Positions 8,543 through 18,100 of a DNA stretch of 64,000 bases are shown here, in pieces. The stretch is from contig CAVXRG010000010.1 of assembly GCA_963764195.1 (NCBI GenBank), positions 186,001 through 250,000 on the forward strand, read 5' to 3'. The number at the start of each line of letters is the position of its first letter. Positions within the stretch are counted from its first letter, which is position 1. The translations under genes were made by a program, and so were the position numbers. The DNA comes from JBDSSS01 sp963764195. Lineage in GTDB: Bacteria > Actinomycetota > Actinomycetes > Actinomycetales > Dermatophilaceae. The notes under the pieces are model-generated. The model had not been told where the DNA came from, did no database searches, and worked only from the letters and a program-made list of their open reading frames with translations.

Positions 8543-9403
8543 GTGGCCGACCTGAGCTACCTCGAGGCTGTCGTCCTCGGCATCGTCGAAGGCCTCACCG
8601 AGTACCTCCCCGTGTCCTCGACCGGGCACCTGACGATCACCGAGAAGCTGCTCGGACTCACCGTCGACGACCCCGCGGTCACGGCCTACACGGCCGTCAT
8701 CCAGCTCGGCGCGATCGCGGCCACCCTCCTGTTCTTCTTCCGCGACATCGTGCGGTTCGCCACCGCGTGGTTCCGTGGTCTGCGCAGCGCCGAGGCCCGC
8801 ACCGACCCGGACTACGGGCTCGCCTGGGCGGTCGTCATCGGGTCGATCCCGGTGGGCATCGTCGGGTTCCTCGGCCGCGACATCATCTCCGGCGGGCTGC
8901 GCAGCCTCTGGGTCGTCGCCGCGGCCCTCGTGCTGTGGAGCGGCGTGCTCATCGTCGCCGAGCGGATGCACACCCGCTTCGAGGCCGAGGGTGTCGTGCG
9001 CGGGGAGCACTCGGTGACACCGATGGACGGGCTCGTCATCGGCCTGGTCCAGTGCTTCTCGCTCATCCCCGGCGTCTCGCGCTCCGGTGCCACGATCTCC
9101 GCCGGTCTCGCCCGCGGCATCGACCGCGTCACCGCGACCCGGCTCAGCTTCTTCCTCGCGATCCCCGCGCTCACCGCGGCCGGCCTCTTCCAGTCCGTGC
9201 AGGAGAAGGACGGCCTGACCGCTCTCGGCATCGGGCCCGTGATCGTCGGGATCGTCGTCGCCTTCGTCGTCGCCTACGCCTCGATCGCCTGGCTGCTGCG
9301 CTTCGTCGCACACAACTCCCTGATGGCCTTCGTCTGGTACCGCGTCGTGCTCGGCCTCGTCCTCGCGGCGGTCCTCGGCGCGGGCGTCATCACCGCCACC
9401 TGA
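8543..9403 (+). CDS. uppP: Undecaprenyl-diphosphatase
   Basis: A 286-residue multi-pass membrane phosphatase that recycles undecaprenyl diphosphate for cell-wall synthesis and can confer bacitracin tolerance. The signatures GIVEGLTEYLPVSSTGHL (near residue 14) and SLIPGVSRSGATISAGL (near 174) are the two BacA/UppP motifs that build the active site. GTG at 8543 is chosen as start: AAGG at 8527 lies 12 bp upstream and the conserved N-terminus begins right after; a TTG at 8531 would add four residues. It converges on corA. Confidence 0.95.
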   Translation: MADLSYLEAVVLGIVEGLTEYLPVSSTGHLTITEKLLGLTVDDPAVTAYTAVIQLGAIAATLLFFFRDIVRFATAWFRGLRSAEARTDPDYGLAWAVVIGSIPVGIVGFLGRDIISGGLRSLWVVAAALVLWSGVLIVAERMHTRFEAEGVVRGEHSVTPMDGLVIGLVQCFSLIPGVSRSGATISAGLARGIDRVTATRLSFFLAIPALTAAGLFQSVQEKDGLTALGIGPVIVGIVVAFVVAYASIAWLLRFVAHNSLMAFVWYRVVLGLVLAAVLGAGVITAT

Positions 9404-9426
9404 CCGCGGGGCCGGGGCCAGCCGGC

Positions 9427-10437
9427 TCAGAGCCAGCCGGACCTCTTGAACTGTCGGTAGAGCAGCAGGCACGCCGTCGCCATCACCGTGAGCACCACGA
9501 AGTAGCCGTACTCGTACTCTGTGCCGCCGATGTCGAGGCTCGCCGTCAGCTCGGGCATCTTCTCGAAGTTCATCCCGTAGATACCGGCGATCATCGTCGG
9601 GACCGCGGCGATGGCGACCCACGCCGAGATCTTGCGCATGTCCTCGTTCTGCTTCACCGAGACGCCGGCGAGGTGCGCGCCGAGGACGTCGGTGAGGAGT
9701 CGGTCATAGGACTCGACGTGGTCGTTGACCTGCCGGAGGTGGTCGACGACGTCACGGAACAGGTGCTGGAGGTCGACGTTGAGTGCCCGGCCCCGGCCGC
9801 GCTCCATGAAGGCGATCAGCGCCTCGGCGAGCGGCCCGCTCGCGCGGCGGAACTCGAGCACCTCTCGCTTGAGTCGGTAGATCGTGTTGGCGTCGGCCTG
9901 GGAGGTGGCGCCGAAGACCTGCTCCTCGATCTGGTCGAGGTCGATCTTCAGCTCCCGGTCGACGGCGAGGTAGTTGTCGACGACGGAGTCCATCACGGCA
10001 TGGAGGACCGCCGAGGCGCCGAGGTCGAGCCGAGCCGCGTCGTCCTCGAGGCGGTGCCGCACACCGGCGAGGGGGTTGCCCTCCCCGCGGCGGACGGTGA
10101 CGACGAAGCGGTCACCGATGAAGAGCATGACCTCGCCCGTCTCGATGTCGCTCGTCCGGTCGAGATAGCGCAGCGTCTTGAGGACGACGAACACCGACGA
10201 CTCGTACTGCTCGATCTTGGCGCGCTGGTTGCCGGTGAGGGCGTCCTCGACGGCGAGGGGGTGCAGGTGCAGCTCCTCGTTGACGAGGTCGAACTCCTCG
10301 GCCGTCGGGTCCTTGAGACCGATCCAGAGGAAGCCGTCGTCACCGGCGGCCCCGGCCCGGAGCGCCTCCAGCTCGTCACTGAGGTCACCGCAGCCGTGCC
10401 GCCGGCCGTCGCGGTAGATGGCCTGGTCAACGATCAC
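9427..10437 (-). CDS. corA: CorA-type magnesium/cobalt transporter
   Basis: A 336-residue divalent-cation channel. The defining YGMNFEKMPEL motif follows the first of two C-terminal transmembrane helices (VPTMIAGIYGMN), the second being YFVVLTVMATACLLL. The long N-terminal part is the cytoplasmic funnel domain, with a helix-rich region around LTDVLGAHLAGVSVKQNED. The protein ends in a short basic tail (YRQFKRSGWL). The start is GTG at 10437. It is divergent from the downstream phosphatase gene, sharing a short promoter region. Confidence 0.95.
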   Translation of the reverse strand: MIVDQAIYRDGRRHGCGDLSDELEALRAGAAGDDGFLWIGLKDPTAEEFDLVNEELHLHPLAVEDALTGNQRAKIEQYESSVFVVLKTLRYLDRTSDIETGEVMLFIGDRFVVTVRRGEGNPLAGVRHRLEDDAARLDLGASAVLHAVMDSVVDNYLAVDRELKIDLDQIEEQVFGATSQADANTIYRLKREVLEFRRASGPLAEALIAFMERGRGRALNVDLQHLFRDVVDHLRQVNDHVESYDRLLTDVLGAHLAGVSVKQNEDMRKISAWVAIAAVPTMIAGIYGMNFEKMPELTASLDIGGTEYEYGYFVVLTVMATACLLLYRQFKRSGWL

Positions 10438-10504
10438 CCACCTACTTCACCACGACACCGGCCCGAATGCCGCACAGCGCGCACGTGCGTCTACGCTCGC
10501 TCCC

Positions 10505-11248
10505 GTGCCCACCGTCCTCTTCGTGCGCCACGGCCGCTCGACCTCCAACACCGCCGGGACCCTCGCCGGGTGGACCCCCGGGGTCTTCCTCGACGACACG
10601 GGGGAGAAGCAGGCCCGTGCCGTCGGTGAGCGGATCGCCGCGTCCGGCATCACCGTGGCCGAGATCGTCTCCTCACCGCTCGACCGGTGCGTCCAGACGG
10701 CCGACCTCGTCGCGGGGCCGCTCGGCGCCGTCGAGCGCCGGGTCGAGGAGGGCCTGGGGGAGTGCCACTACGGCGCGTGGACCGGTCAGAAGATCGCCGA
10801 CCTCACCAAGGACGAGCTGTGGAAGGTCGTGCAGGACCGACCCAGCGAGGCCCGGTTCCCCGACTCGGCGGCATACCGGGCCGAGTCGATCGCGCAGATG
10901 CAGGCGCGCGCGCTCGAGGCGGTCCGCGTGCACGACGAACGGATCCGCGAGCAGCACGGCCAGGACGCCATCTGGGTGGCCGTGTCGCACGGCGACGTCA
11001 TCAAGTCGCTGCTCTCGCACGCCGCCGGTGCCGCGCTCGACGACTTCCAGCGGATCCACGTCGAGCCCGCGTCGCTGAGCGTCGTGCGTTACACGGAGCG
11101 CAAGCCCTTCGTCATCCGGCTCAACGACATCGGGGGCGACCTCTCCGGTCTCCGCCCGCCCGAGAAGCCGACGACGGCCGAGGGAGACGCCGAGGTCGGT
11201 GGTGGGTCCGGAGGCGCACCGGACCCGTCGGATAGGGTCGAATCATGA
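10505..11248 (+). CDS. Histidine phosphatase, MSMEG_4193 family
   Basis: A 247-residue member of the histidine phosphatase (phosphoglycerate-mutase-like) superfamily. The catalytic LFVRHGRSTSNTAG motif lies at residues 5-18 and the second histidine in VAVSHGDVIKSLL near 162; the Glu in EGLGECHYGAW completes the site. A GTG start at 10505 places the RHG motif at the usual distance. The stop overlaps the DUF3090 ATG (ATGA at 11245). Together with DUF3090, the SCO1664-type gene and mshC, this is a conserved actinobacterial block. Its substrate is unknown. Confidence 0.88.
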   Translation: MPTVLFVRHGRSTSNTAGTLAGWTPGVFLDDTGEKQARAVGERIAASGITVAEIVSSPLDRCVQTADLVAGPLGAVERRVEEGLGECHYGAWTGQKIADLTKDELWKVVQDRPSEARFPDSAAYRAESIAQMQARALEAVRVHDERIREQHGQDAIWVAVSHGDVIKSLLSHAAGAALDDFQRIHVEPASLSVVRYTERKPFVIRLNDIGGDLSGLRPPEKPTTAEGDAEVGGGSGGAPDPSDRVES

Positions 11249-11844
11249 CGGTTCAGGACTTCGATCCCGCCGAGCGGTTCGTTGCCGGGACGGTCGGCCC
11301 CGCCGGGCAACGGGCCTTCTACCTCCAGGCCCGGGACGGCGCCAGGGTGATGACGCTGGGGATCGAGAAGCAGCAGGTCAGCATCCTCGCCGACCGGCTC
11401 AACGACATCCTCGACGAGCTCGCGCCGACCACGGCGGTCGAGCCGGGCCAGCCCGGCGGCGCCGCCGAGGACACCGACCCCCTCGAGACGCCCTTCGACG
11501 AGGACTGGAAGGTGCAGACCCTCTCGCTGGCCTGGGACGAGACCCGCCAGGTCGTCGTCATCGAGTGCCACGACCACGACCCGGACGAGGAGCCGGAGGC
11601 CGCCGACCCGACCGATCCCCTCGACCCGCTCGACCCGCTCGACCCGCTCGATGCCCCCGCGCTGGCCGGGAACCTGTTGGCGCGCAACAGCCTCCGGGTG
11701 TCGCTCTCACCGCCGGACGCGCGGGCCTTCGCCCGCCGGAGCGCCGCGCTCGTGTCGGCGGGTCGCCCACCGTGCCCCTTCTGCGGGGGGCCCCTCGACC
11801 CGAACGGGCACATCTGCCCCCGGGCCAATGGCTACAAGCGCTGA
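11245..11844 (+). CDS. DUF3090 family protein
   Basis: A 199-residue protein of unknown function. The N-terminal core FVAGTVGPAGQRAFYLQARD and the segment MTLGIEKQQVSILADRLNDI are characteristic of DUF3090. A variable middle contains a tandem Leu-Asp-Pro repeat (near residue 128) coded by a 9-bp unit. The C-terminus holds CPFCGGPLDPNGHICPRANG, a likely zinc-binding knuckle (C-x2-C and a later Cys/His). It overlaps the phosphatase by 4 bp and the next gene by 17 bp, so the three are probably co-translated. A link with mycothiol or Cys-ligase biology rests on neighbourhood only. Confidence 0.88.
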   Translation: MTVQDFDPAERFVAGTVGPAGQRAFYLQARDGARVMTLGIEKQQVSILADRLNDILDELAPTTAVEPGQPGGAAEDTDPLETPFDEDWKVQTLSLAWDETRQVVVIECHDHDPDEEPEAADPTDPLDPLDPLDPLDAPALAGNLLARNSLRVSLSPPDARAFARRSAALVSAGRPPCPFCGGPLDPNGHICPRANGYKR

Positions 11845-12649
11845 CGGCGCAGCCCCTCCCGACGAGGTGCCGGACGACCTCTCCGGCGACCTCGAGGTGC
11901 TCGGCCGCGTCACCGACTCGTCCAACCTCGCCATCCTCGCTCGGCTCGTGGAGCGACCCGACGTCCACGTGATCTACAAGCCGGTGCAGGGGGAGCGACC
12001 GCTCTGGGACTTCCCCGACGGAACCCTTGCCGGACGCGAGGTGGCGGCCCACGTCGTCTCCGAGCTCGGTGGCTGGCACGTCGTGCCGCAGACCGTGATG
12101 CGGGACGGGCCGCTCGGCCCCGGCTCGGTCCAGCGCTGGATCGGCGACCCCTTCGCGCCCTCGCCCGACGACTCCGTCGTCGACCTCGTGCCCGTGGGCG
12201 CGGCGCCGCCGGGCTGGCACGCGGTCTTCGAGGGGGAGACCCCCACCGGCGCCGCCGTGACGGTCGCCCACTCGGGACGCGACGACGTGCGCTCGCTCGC
12301 GGTGCTCGACGCCGTCATCAACAACTCCGACCGCAAGGGGTCGCACTGCCTCCGCGACGCCGATGGACGGCTCTGGGCCATCGACCACGGGGTGACCTTC
12401 TCGCCGACGCCCAAGCTGCGCACCGTGCTCTGGGGCTGGGCCGGGAAACGCCTGCGCGAGAGCGACCTCGAGATGCTCGAGATGCTCCGGACGGCGCTGG
12501 AGCAGGACGACAACGCCGAGCTGCTCGAGGGGCTGCTGCCGGCCGCCGACGTCGTCGCGCTGCACCGGCGGGTCAACCGGCTGCTCCGGGACCGCCGTCA
12601 CCCGCGGCCGAGCCCGGACTGGCCGGCCGTCCCGTGGCCACCGCTCTGA
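11828..12649 (+). CDS. SCO1664-family kinase-like protein
   Basis: A 273-residue protein of the SCO1664 family with a PI3/4-kinase or HipA-like fold. VIYKPVQGERPLWDFP near residue 50 supplies a nucleotide-binding Lys, AVINNSDRKGSHCLRD near 160 the catalytic loop (N-x-D-R-K), and WAIDHGVTFSP near 182 the metal-binding Asp. The ATG at 11828 lies within the end of DUF3090 in another frame. The gene stops 23 bp before mshC. Kinase activity and target are unproven. The same motif pair occurs in the HipA-like gene at 1036-1806. Confidence 0.85.
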   Translation: MATSADGAAPPDEVPDDLSGDLEVLGRVTDSSNLAILARLVERPDVHVIYKPVQGERPLWDFPDGTLAGREVAAHVVSELGGWHVVPQTVMRDGPLGPGSVQRWIGDPFAPSPDDSVVDLVPVGAAPPGWHAVFEGETPTGAAVTVAHSGRDDVRSLAVLDAVINNSDRKGSHCLRDADGRLWAIDHGVTFSPTPKLRTVLWGWAGKRLRESDLEMLEMLRTALEQDDNAELLEGLLPAADVVALHRRVNRLLRDRRHPRPSPDWPAVPWPPL

Positions 12650-12672
12650 CCCCACCGGGTTAGAGTCTGCAG

Positions 12673-13929
12673 GTGAGAAGCTGGCCGACACCGTTCATCC
12701 CCCAGGTCCCGGGCCGGTCGCCCCGGGTGCGGGTCCACGACACCGCCAGCGGGGAGCTCGTCCCGGCCGCGCCCGGGGACACCGCCACCCTCTACGTCTG
12801 CGGGATCACCCCCTACGACGCGACCCACCTCGGCCATGCGGCGACCTACGTGACCTTCGACCTGCTGAACCGCGCCCTGCGCGACAGCGGCGTGGCCGTG
12901 CGCTTCGTGCAGAACATCACCGACATCGACGACCCGCTGCTCGAGCGGGCCGACCGCGACGGGATCGACTGGCGCGACCTCGCCACCCGCGAGATCGGCC
13001 TCTTCCGCGAGGACATGACAGCGCTCGGCGTCATCCCGCCGGACGAGTACCTCGGCGCGGTCGAGAGCATCCCGACCTTCGTGGCCCCGATCGAGCGCCT
13101 CGTGGCTGATGGCATCGCGTATGCCGTGCCCGCCCCCGACGCGTCCCGCGACGGTGCCCACGACTACTACTTCGAGGTGGCGCGCGACCCGGGATTCGGA
13201 TCGGTGAGCCACCTCGACGAGGGCGCCATGCTCGAGGTCTTCGCCGAGCGAGGGGGAGACCCCGACCGGGCGGGCAAGCGGGGCCGGCTCGACGCCCTGC
13301 TGTGGCGCGCCCACCGCGAGGGCGAGCCCGAGTGGGACGGTGCGTCCCTCGGCTGGGGCCGCCCGGGCTGGCACATCGAGTGCGCGTGCATCGCCTGTGA
13401 CCACCTCGGCATCCCGATCGACATCCAGGGCGGTGGCACCGACCTCGTCTTCCCGCACCACGAGATGAGCGCGGCACACGCCCGGGCGCTGCGTGACGTG
13501 CCGAGCTTCGCCGGGGCCTACGTGCACCAGGGCATGGTCGGGCTCGGCGGCGAGAAGATGAGCAAGAGCAAGGGCAACCTCGTGCTCGTCTCGACGCTGC
13601 GGCGCGAGGGCGTGGACCCGATGGCGATCCGGCTGGCCCTGCTCGCCCACCACCACGCGGCGGACTGGATGTGGCACGACGACGACCTCGTCGCCGCCGA
13701 GCAGCGCCTGTCGACGTGGCGGAAGGCGCTCTCTGGCAACGGCGGTCCCGTCGCCGACCAGACCGTCGACGACATCCGGGCAGCGCTGGCCGACGACCTC
13801 GACAGCCCTCGGGCGCTCGAGGCCGTCGACCGATGGGCGCACCAGTCGCTGACGCGCGGCGGTGAGGACCCGGGCGCACCGGGCGTGCTCAACCGGGCCC
13901 TCGACGCGCTGCTCGGCGTGCGGCTCTGA
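12673..13929 (+). CDS. mshC: Mycothiol biosynthesis cysteine ligase MshC
   Basis: MshC joins cysteine to glucosaminyl-inositol using ATP, the penultimate step to mycothiol, the main thiol of actinobacteria. The 418-residue protein is a paralogue of cysteinyl-tRNA synthetase and keeps the zinc Cys in LYVCGITPYD (about residue 34), a HIGH-like ATHLGHAATY, further zinc ligands in ECACIACDHLG (about 237) and KMSKSKGN (about 296). It lacks the tRNA anticodon-binding extension, which separates it from CysS. Start GTG at 12673. It is last in the phosphatase/DUF3090/SCO1664 operon. Confidence 0.95.
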   Translation: MRSWPTPFIPQVPGRSPRVRVHDTASGELVPAAPGDTATLYVCGITPYDATHLGHAATYVTFDLLNRALRDSGVAVRFVQNITDIDDPLLERADRDGIDWRDLATREIGLFREDMTALGVIPPDEYLGAVESIPTFVAPIERLVADGIAYAVPAPDASRDGAHDYYFEVARDPGFGSVSHLDEGAMLEVFAERGGDPDRAGKRGRLDALLWRAHREGEPEWDGASLGWGRPGWHIECACIACDHLGIPIDIQGGGTDLVFPHHEMSAAHARALRDVPSFAGAYVHQGMVGLGGEKMSKSKGNLVLVSTLRREGVDPMAIRLALLAHHHAADWMWHDDDLVAAEQRLSTWRKALSGNGGPVADQTVDDIRAALADDLDSPRALEAVDRWAHQSLTRGGEDPGAPGVLNRALDALLGVRL

Positions 13930-13960
13930 GCCCCAGCGGCATACCTCGACGGGTCGTCCC

Positions 13961-14030
13961 GACCCACGAAAGGTGCGGGGGCCCGACCGGTCGAGCGCGG
14001 CTACCGGGCGGCGGGCCGAGTTCGTGGGTC
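13961..14030. terminator. Large inverted repeat between convergent genes
   Basis: The arms GACCCACGAA (13961-13970) and TTCGTGGGTC (14021-14030) are exact complements with a GC-rich 50-bp interior (which itself has complementary CCCGACC/GGGCCG-type patches). It lies in the 121-bp gap between the convergent mshC and PAC2 genes and probably ends transcription from both sides. The long loop is unusual for a simple terminator. Confidence 0.5.
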
Positions 14031-14050
14031 CGACCGGTGCCGGACCCGGC

Positions 14051-14905
14051 TCAACGACCGGTCTGGTCGTCGTCCCGCCCGCGCAGGTAGCGCTCGAACT
14101 CGCGGGCGATGGCGTCCCCGCTCGCCTCGGGCAGCTCGGCGGTGTCCTGGGCCTCCTCGAGCGACTGGACGTACTCGGCGACCTCGTCCTCGGACTCGGC
14201 GAGCTCGTCGACGCCGCGCTCCCACGCGCGGGCAGCCTCCTCGAGGTCCCCGTGCGGGACGGTGATGCCGAGCAGCGACTCGATCCGGCGCAGCAGGCTC
14301 AGGGTGGCCTTGGGGGAGGGCGAGCTCGCGGCGTAGTGCGGCACGGCGGCCCAGGCCGACAGGGCGGACAGGCCGGCCTCGGAGGCGGTGTGGCTGAGGA
14401 CCCCGACGATGCCGGTCGGCCCCTCGTAGCGGCTCGCCTCGACGTCGAAGCGGTGGATGACGCCCTCGTCCTCCGCCGTGGCGGTGACGGGGATCGGACG
14501 GGTGTGCGGGACGTCGGCGAGCAACGCTCCGACGGTGAGCACGGTGCTCACCCCGAGCTCCCGCGCGAGCTCGACGAGCTCCTCGGAGAAGGCCCGCCAC
14601 CGCATCGACGGCTCGATCCCCTGGACCAGCACGACGTCGCGCTCGAAGCCGGTCTCGGTGGCCACGAGGACCCGCGTCGTCGGCCAGGACAGCAGGCGCC
14701 GGCCGTCCTCGATCAGCACCCGGGGGCGGTTGACCTGGAAGTCGTAGTAGTCCTCGGGGTCGAAGGCGGCGACGAGCTCGGCGTCCCACGCCTCGGCGAG
14801 GTGCCGGACGACGCTCGTGGCGGCCTCGCCGGCGTCGTTCCACCCCTCGAAGGCGGCGATGAGCACCGGTTCGTGCAGCTCCGGGACGTCCTCGAACTCC
14901 AGCAC
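14051..14905 (-). CDS. PAC2 family protein
   Basis: A 284-residue protein of the PAC2 (proteasome assembly chaperone 2-like) superfamily, widespread beside proteasome-bearing actinobacteria. Typical pieces are LIAAFEGWNDAGEAA near residue 15, DYYDFQVNRPRV near 53 and SWAAVPHYAASSPSPKATL near 187. The last 80 residues are strongly acidic and helical. The GTG start at 14905 has a strong ribosome site (GAAGGAGG) 6 bp upstream. Function is not established in bacteria. The link to the proteasome cluster about 32 kb away is only family association. Confidence 0.88.
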   Translation of the reverse strand: MLEFEDVPELHEPVLIAAFEGWNDAGEAATSVVRHLAEAWDAELVAAFDPEDYYDFQVNRPRVLIEDGRRLLSWPTTRVLVATETGFERDVVLVQGIEPSMRWRAFSEELVELARELGVSTVLTVGALLADVPHTRPIPVTATAEDEGVIHRFDVEASRYEGPTGIVGVLSHTASEAGLSALSAWAAVPHYAASSPSPKATLSLLRRIESLLGITVPHGDLEEAARAWERGVDELAESEDEVAEYVQSLEEAQDTAELPEASGDAIAREFERYLRGRDDDQTGR

Positions 14906-15158
14906 GTGGCCTCCTTCGCCGCGGGTCGCGGCGGTATCAACGCAGTCTCAACGGTGTGTGGACGGTGTCTCTGGGGGCTCGCCGGTGTCCCGACGAGGTC
15001 CACCAACCCTATGCCGTGCCGCCCATGCCTCGACCACGTGACCGACCGGCGTGTGGCAAGTCCGTAGAATTGTGGACTGACGCCGATCGGCCACCCCGCC
15101 TGCCGGGCCCCACCGGTCAGGCCGCCCGCCCCATCTGCCCACCCTCGGAGAGGACCCC

Positions 15159-18100
15159 GTGTTGGACCGCAGCGAGACCAGACCGGACGCGACCGCCGCG
15201 CTCACCGCAGCGCTGCGTGAGCGCGTCCTCGTCATCGACGGGGCGATGGGGACGATGATCCAGCGCTTCGGCCCGGGGGAGGCCGAGTACCGCGGTGAGC
15301 GCTTCGCCGAGTGGCCCTCCGATGTGAGGGGCAACAGCGACGTCCTCGTGCTGACCCAGCCGGAGATGATCGGCTCGATCCACCGGGAGTACCTCGCGGC
15401 AGGCGCCGACGTCGTCGAGACGAACACCTTCGGCGCGACCCGGCTCGCTCAGTCCGACTTCGGGATGGAGGAGCTCTGCTACGAAATGAACCTCGAGGGC
15501 GCCCGCATCGCGCGCGCGGCGTGCGACGAGTTCTCCACACCCGAGCGGCCCCGGTTCGTCGCGGGCGCCCTCGGCCCGACACCCCGCACCGCGTCCATCT
15601 CGCCTGACGTCAACGACCCCGGGGCGCGCAACGTCAGCTACGCCGAGCTCGTCGAGGCCTACCTCGAGCAGGCCAACGGCCTCGTCGACGGGGGAGCCGA
15701 CCTGCTGCTCGTCGAGACGATCTTCGACACGCTCAACGCCAAGGCCGCGATCTTCGCACTCGAGACCCTCTTCGAGGAGCGCGGCCGGCGCTGGCCCGTC
15801 GTCATCTCGGGCACGATCACCGACGCATCGGGCCGGACCCTCTCGGGCCAGGTCACCGAGGCGTTCTGGCACTCGGTGCGCCACGTCCGGCCCCTCGCCG
15901 TCGGCCTCAACTGCGCCCTGGGGGCGAGCGACCTGCGGCCCTATGTCGCCGAGCTCGGCCGGCTTGCCGACGTCTTCGTCTCTGCCTATCCCAACGCGGG
16001 CCTGCCGAACGCCTTCGGCGAGTATGACGAGACCCCCGACGAGATGGCCTCGGTGCTGGGCGAGTTCGCCGAGAGCGGCCTGCTCAACTTCGTCGGTGGC
16101 TGCTGCGGCACGACTCCGGCGCACATCGAGGCGATCGCCACGGCCACCAAGGCCGCCACCCCGCGCACCCCCTCGGCCCCCCGTCCGGGGATGCTGCTGT
16201 CCGGCCTCGAGCCGGTCTCCATCACCGAGGACAGCCTCTTCGTCAACGTCGGCGAGCGCACCAACATCACCGGGTCGGCCCGGTTCCGCAAGCTCATCAA
16301 GGACGGCGACTACGACGCCGCCCTCGCGGTCGCGGCACAGCAGGTCGAGAACGGCGCCCAGATCATCGACGTCAACATGGACGAGGGGATGATCGACGGG
16401 GTCGCGGCGATGGACCGCTTCCTCAAGCTCGTCGCGAGCGAGCCCGACATCAGCCGGGTCCCCGTCATGGTCGACTCCTCCAAGTGGGAGGTCATCGAGG
16501 CCGGCCTCAAGTGCGTCCAGGGCAAGGCCATCGTCAACTCCATCTCGCTCAAGGAGGGCGAGGAGAAGTTCGTCGCCCAAGCCCGGCTCGTGCGCAAGTA
16601 CGGAGCGGCGGCCGTGGTCATGGCCTTCGACGAGGACGGCCAGGCCGACTCGCTCGCGAGGCGCCAGCAGATCTGCGGTCGGGCCTACCGCATCCTCACC
16701 GAGGAGGTCGGCTTCCCGGGCGAGGACATCATCTTCGACCCCAACGTCTTCGCCGTCGCCACCGGCATCGAGGAGCACGCGCGCTACGGCCTCGACTTCA
16801 TCGAGGCGACGCGCTGGATCAAGGAGAACCTTCCCGGCGCCCTCGTCTCCGGCGGCATCTCCAACGTCTCGTTCTCCTTCCGCGGCAACAACCCGGTCCG
16901 TGAGGCGATCCACGCGGTCTTCCTCTTCCACGCCATCCGGGCCGGCCTCGACATGGGCATCGTCAACGCCGGCGCGCTCGTCGTCTACGACGAGGTCGAG
17001 CCCGAGCTGCGTGAGCGCATCGAGGACGTCGTGCTCGACCGGCGGCCCGACGCGGCCGAGCGGCTGCTCGAGATCGCCGAGACCTACAACCGTGTCGGCG
17101 AGGTCGCCGAGGAGACCGAGCAGGAATGGCGGGCCCTTCCGCTGCGCGAGCGGATCACCCACGCCCTCGTCAAGGGGATCGACGCGCACGTCGAGGCCGA
17201 CACCGAGCTGCTCCGCGCCGAGATCGAGGTGGCTGGTGGGCGCCCGATCGAGGTCATCGAGGGCCCGCTCATGCAGGGCATGGACGTCGTCGGCGACCTC
17301 TTCGGGGCGGGCAAGATGTTCCTGCCCCAGGTCGTCAAGAGCGCCCGGGTGATGAAGAAGGCCGTCGCCTACCTCATCCCCTACATCGAGCAGGAGAAGC
17401 TCGACGACCCCAGCCTCGCCACCGCCAAGGACACGAACGGCACGATCGTCATGGCGACGGTCAAGGGCGACGTCCATGACATCGGCAAGAACATCGTCGG
17501 CGTCGTCCTCCAGTGCAACAACTACGAGGTCATCGACCTCGGTGTGATGGTGCCGGCCCAGAAGATCCTCGACGCGGCGCGGGAGCACGAGGCCGACGCC
17601 ATCGGGCTCTCCGGCCTGATCACCCCCTCGCTCGACGAGATGGTCAGCTTCGCCTCCGAGATGCAGCGCCAGGGTCTGACGATCCCGCTCCTCATCGGCG
17701 GTGCGACGACCTCGCGGGCGCACACGGCCGTCAAGGTCGACGGGAAGTACGACGGTCCCGTCGTCTGGGTCAAGGACGCCTCGCGCTCGGTGTCGGTCGT
17801 CAGCTCACTGCTCAGCGACGAGCGTCGCCCGGCGCTGCTCGACGCCCTCCAGAAGGACTACGACTCGCTGCGCACCCGGCACTCGGCCAAGTCCGATCGT
17901 CGCCTGCTGCCGATCGAGGCGGCCCGCGCCAACGCGAGCGAGCTCGACTGGACGGCATACCGTCCACCGCGACCACGGCTGCTGCTGACCCAGCAGAAGG
18001 ACGTCGGCGCGCTCGGCGGGAGCCACGGGCGCACCGAGCACGTGCGGGTGCTGCGCGACTACCCCCTCGGTGAGCTGCGCCGCTACATCGACTGGCAGCC

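Noticed and set aside
8767..10629. 620-codon plus-strand frame across uppP and corA
   Set aside because: It overlaps two well-supported genes in other frames and shows only shadow composition.
14906..15158. Cobalamin or SAM riboswitch upstream of metH
   Set aside because: I looked for the B12-box and SAM-box landmarks in the 253-bp gap and saw none; a covariance-model scan would be decisive.
15117..17723. 868-codon minus-strand open frame opposite metH
   Set aside because: It is a GC-skew shadow: composition is Asp/Arg/Val/Gly-rich without family likeness, whereas metH on the other strand has every expected domain.
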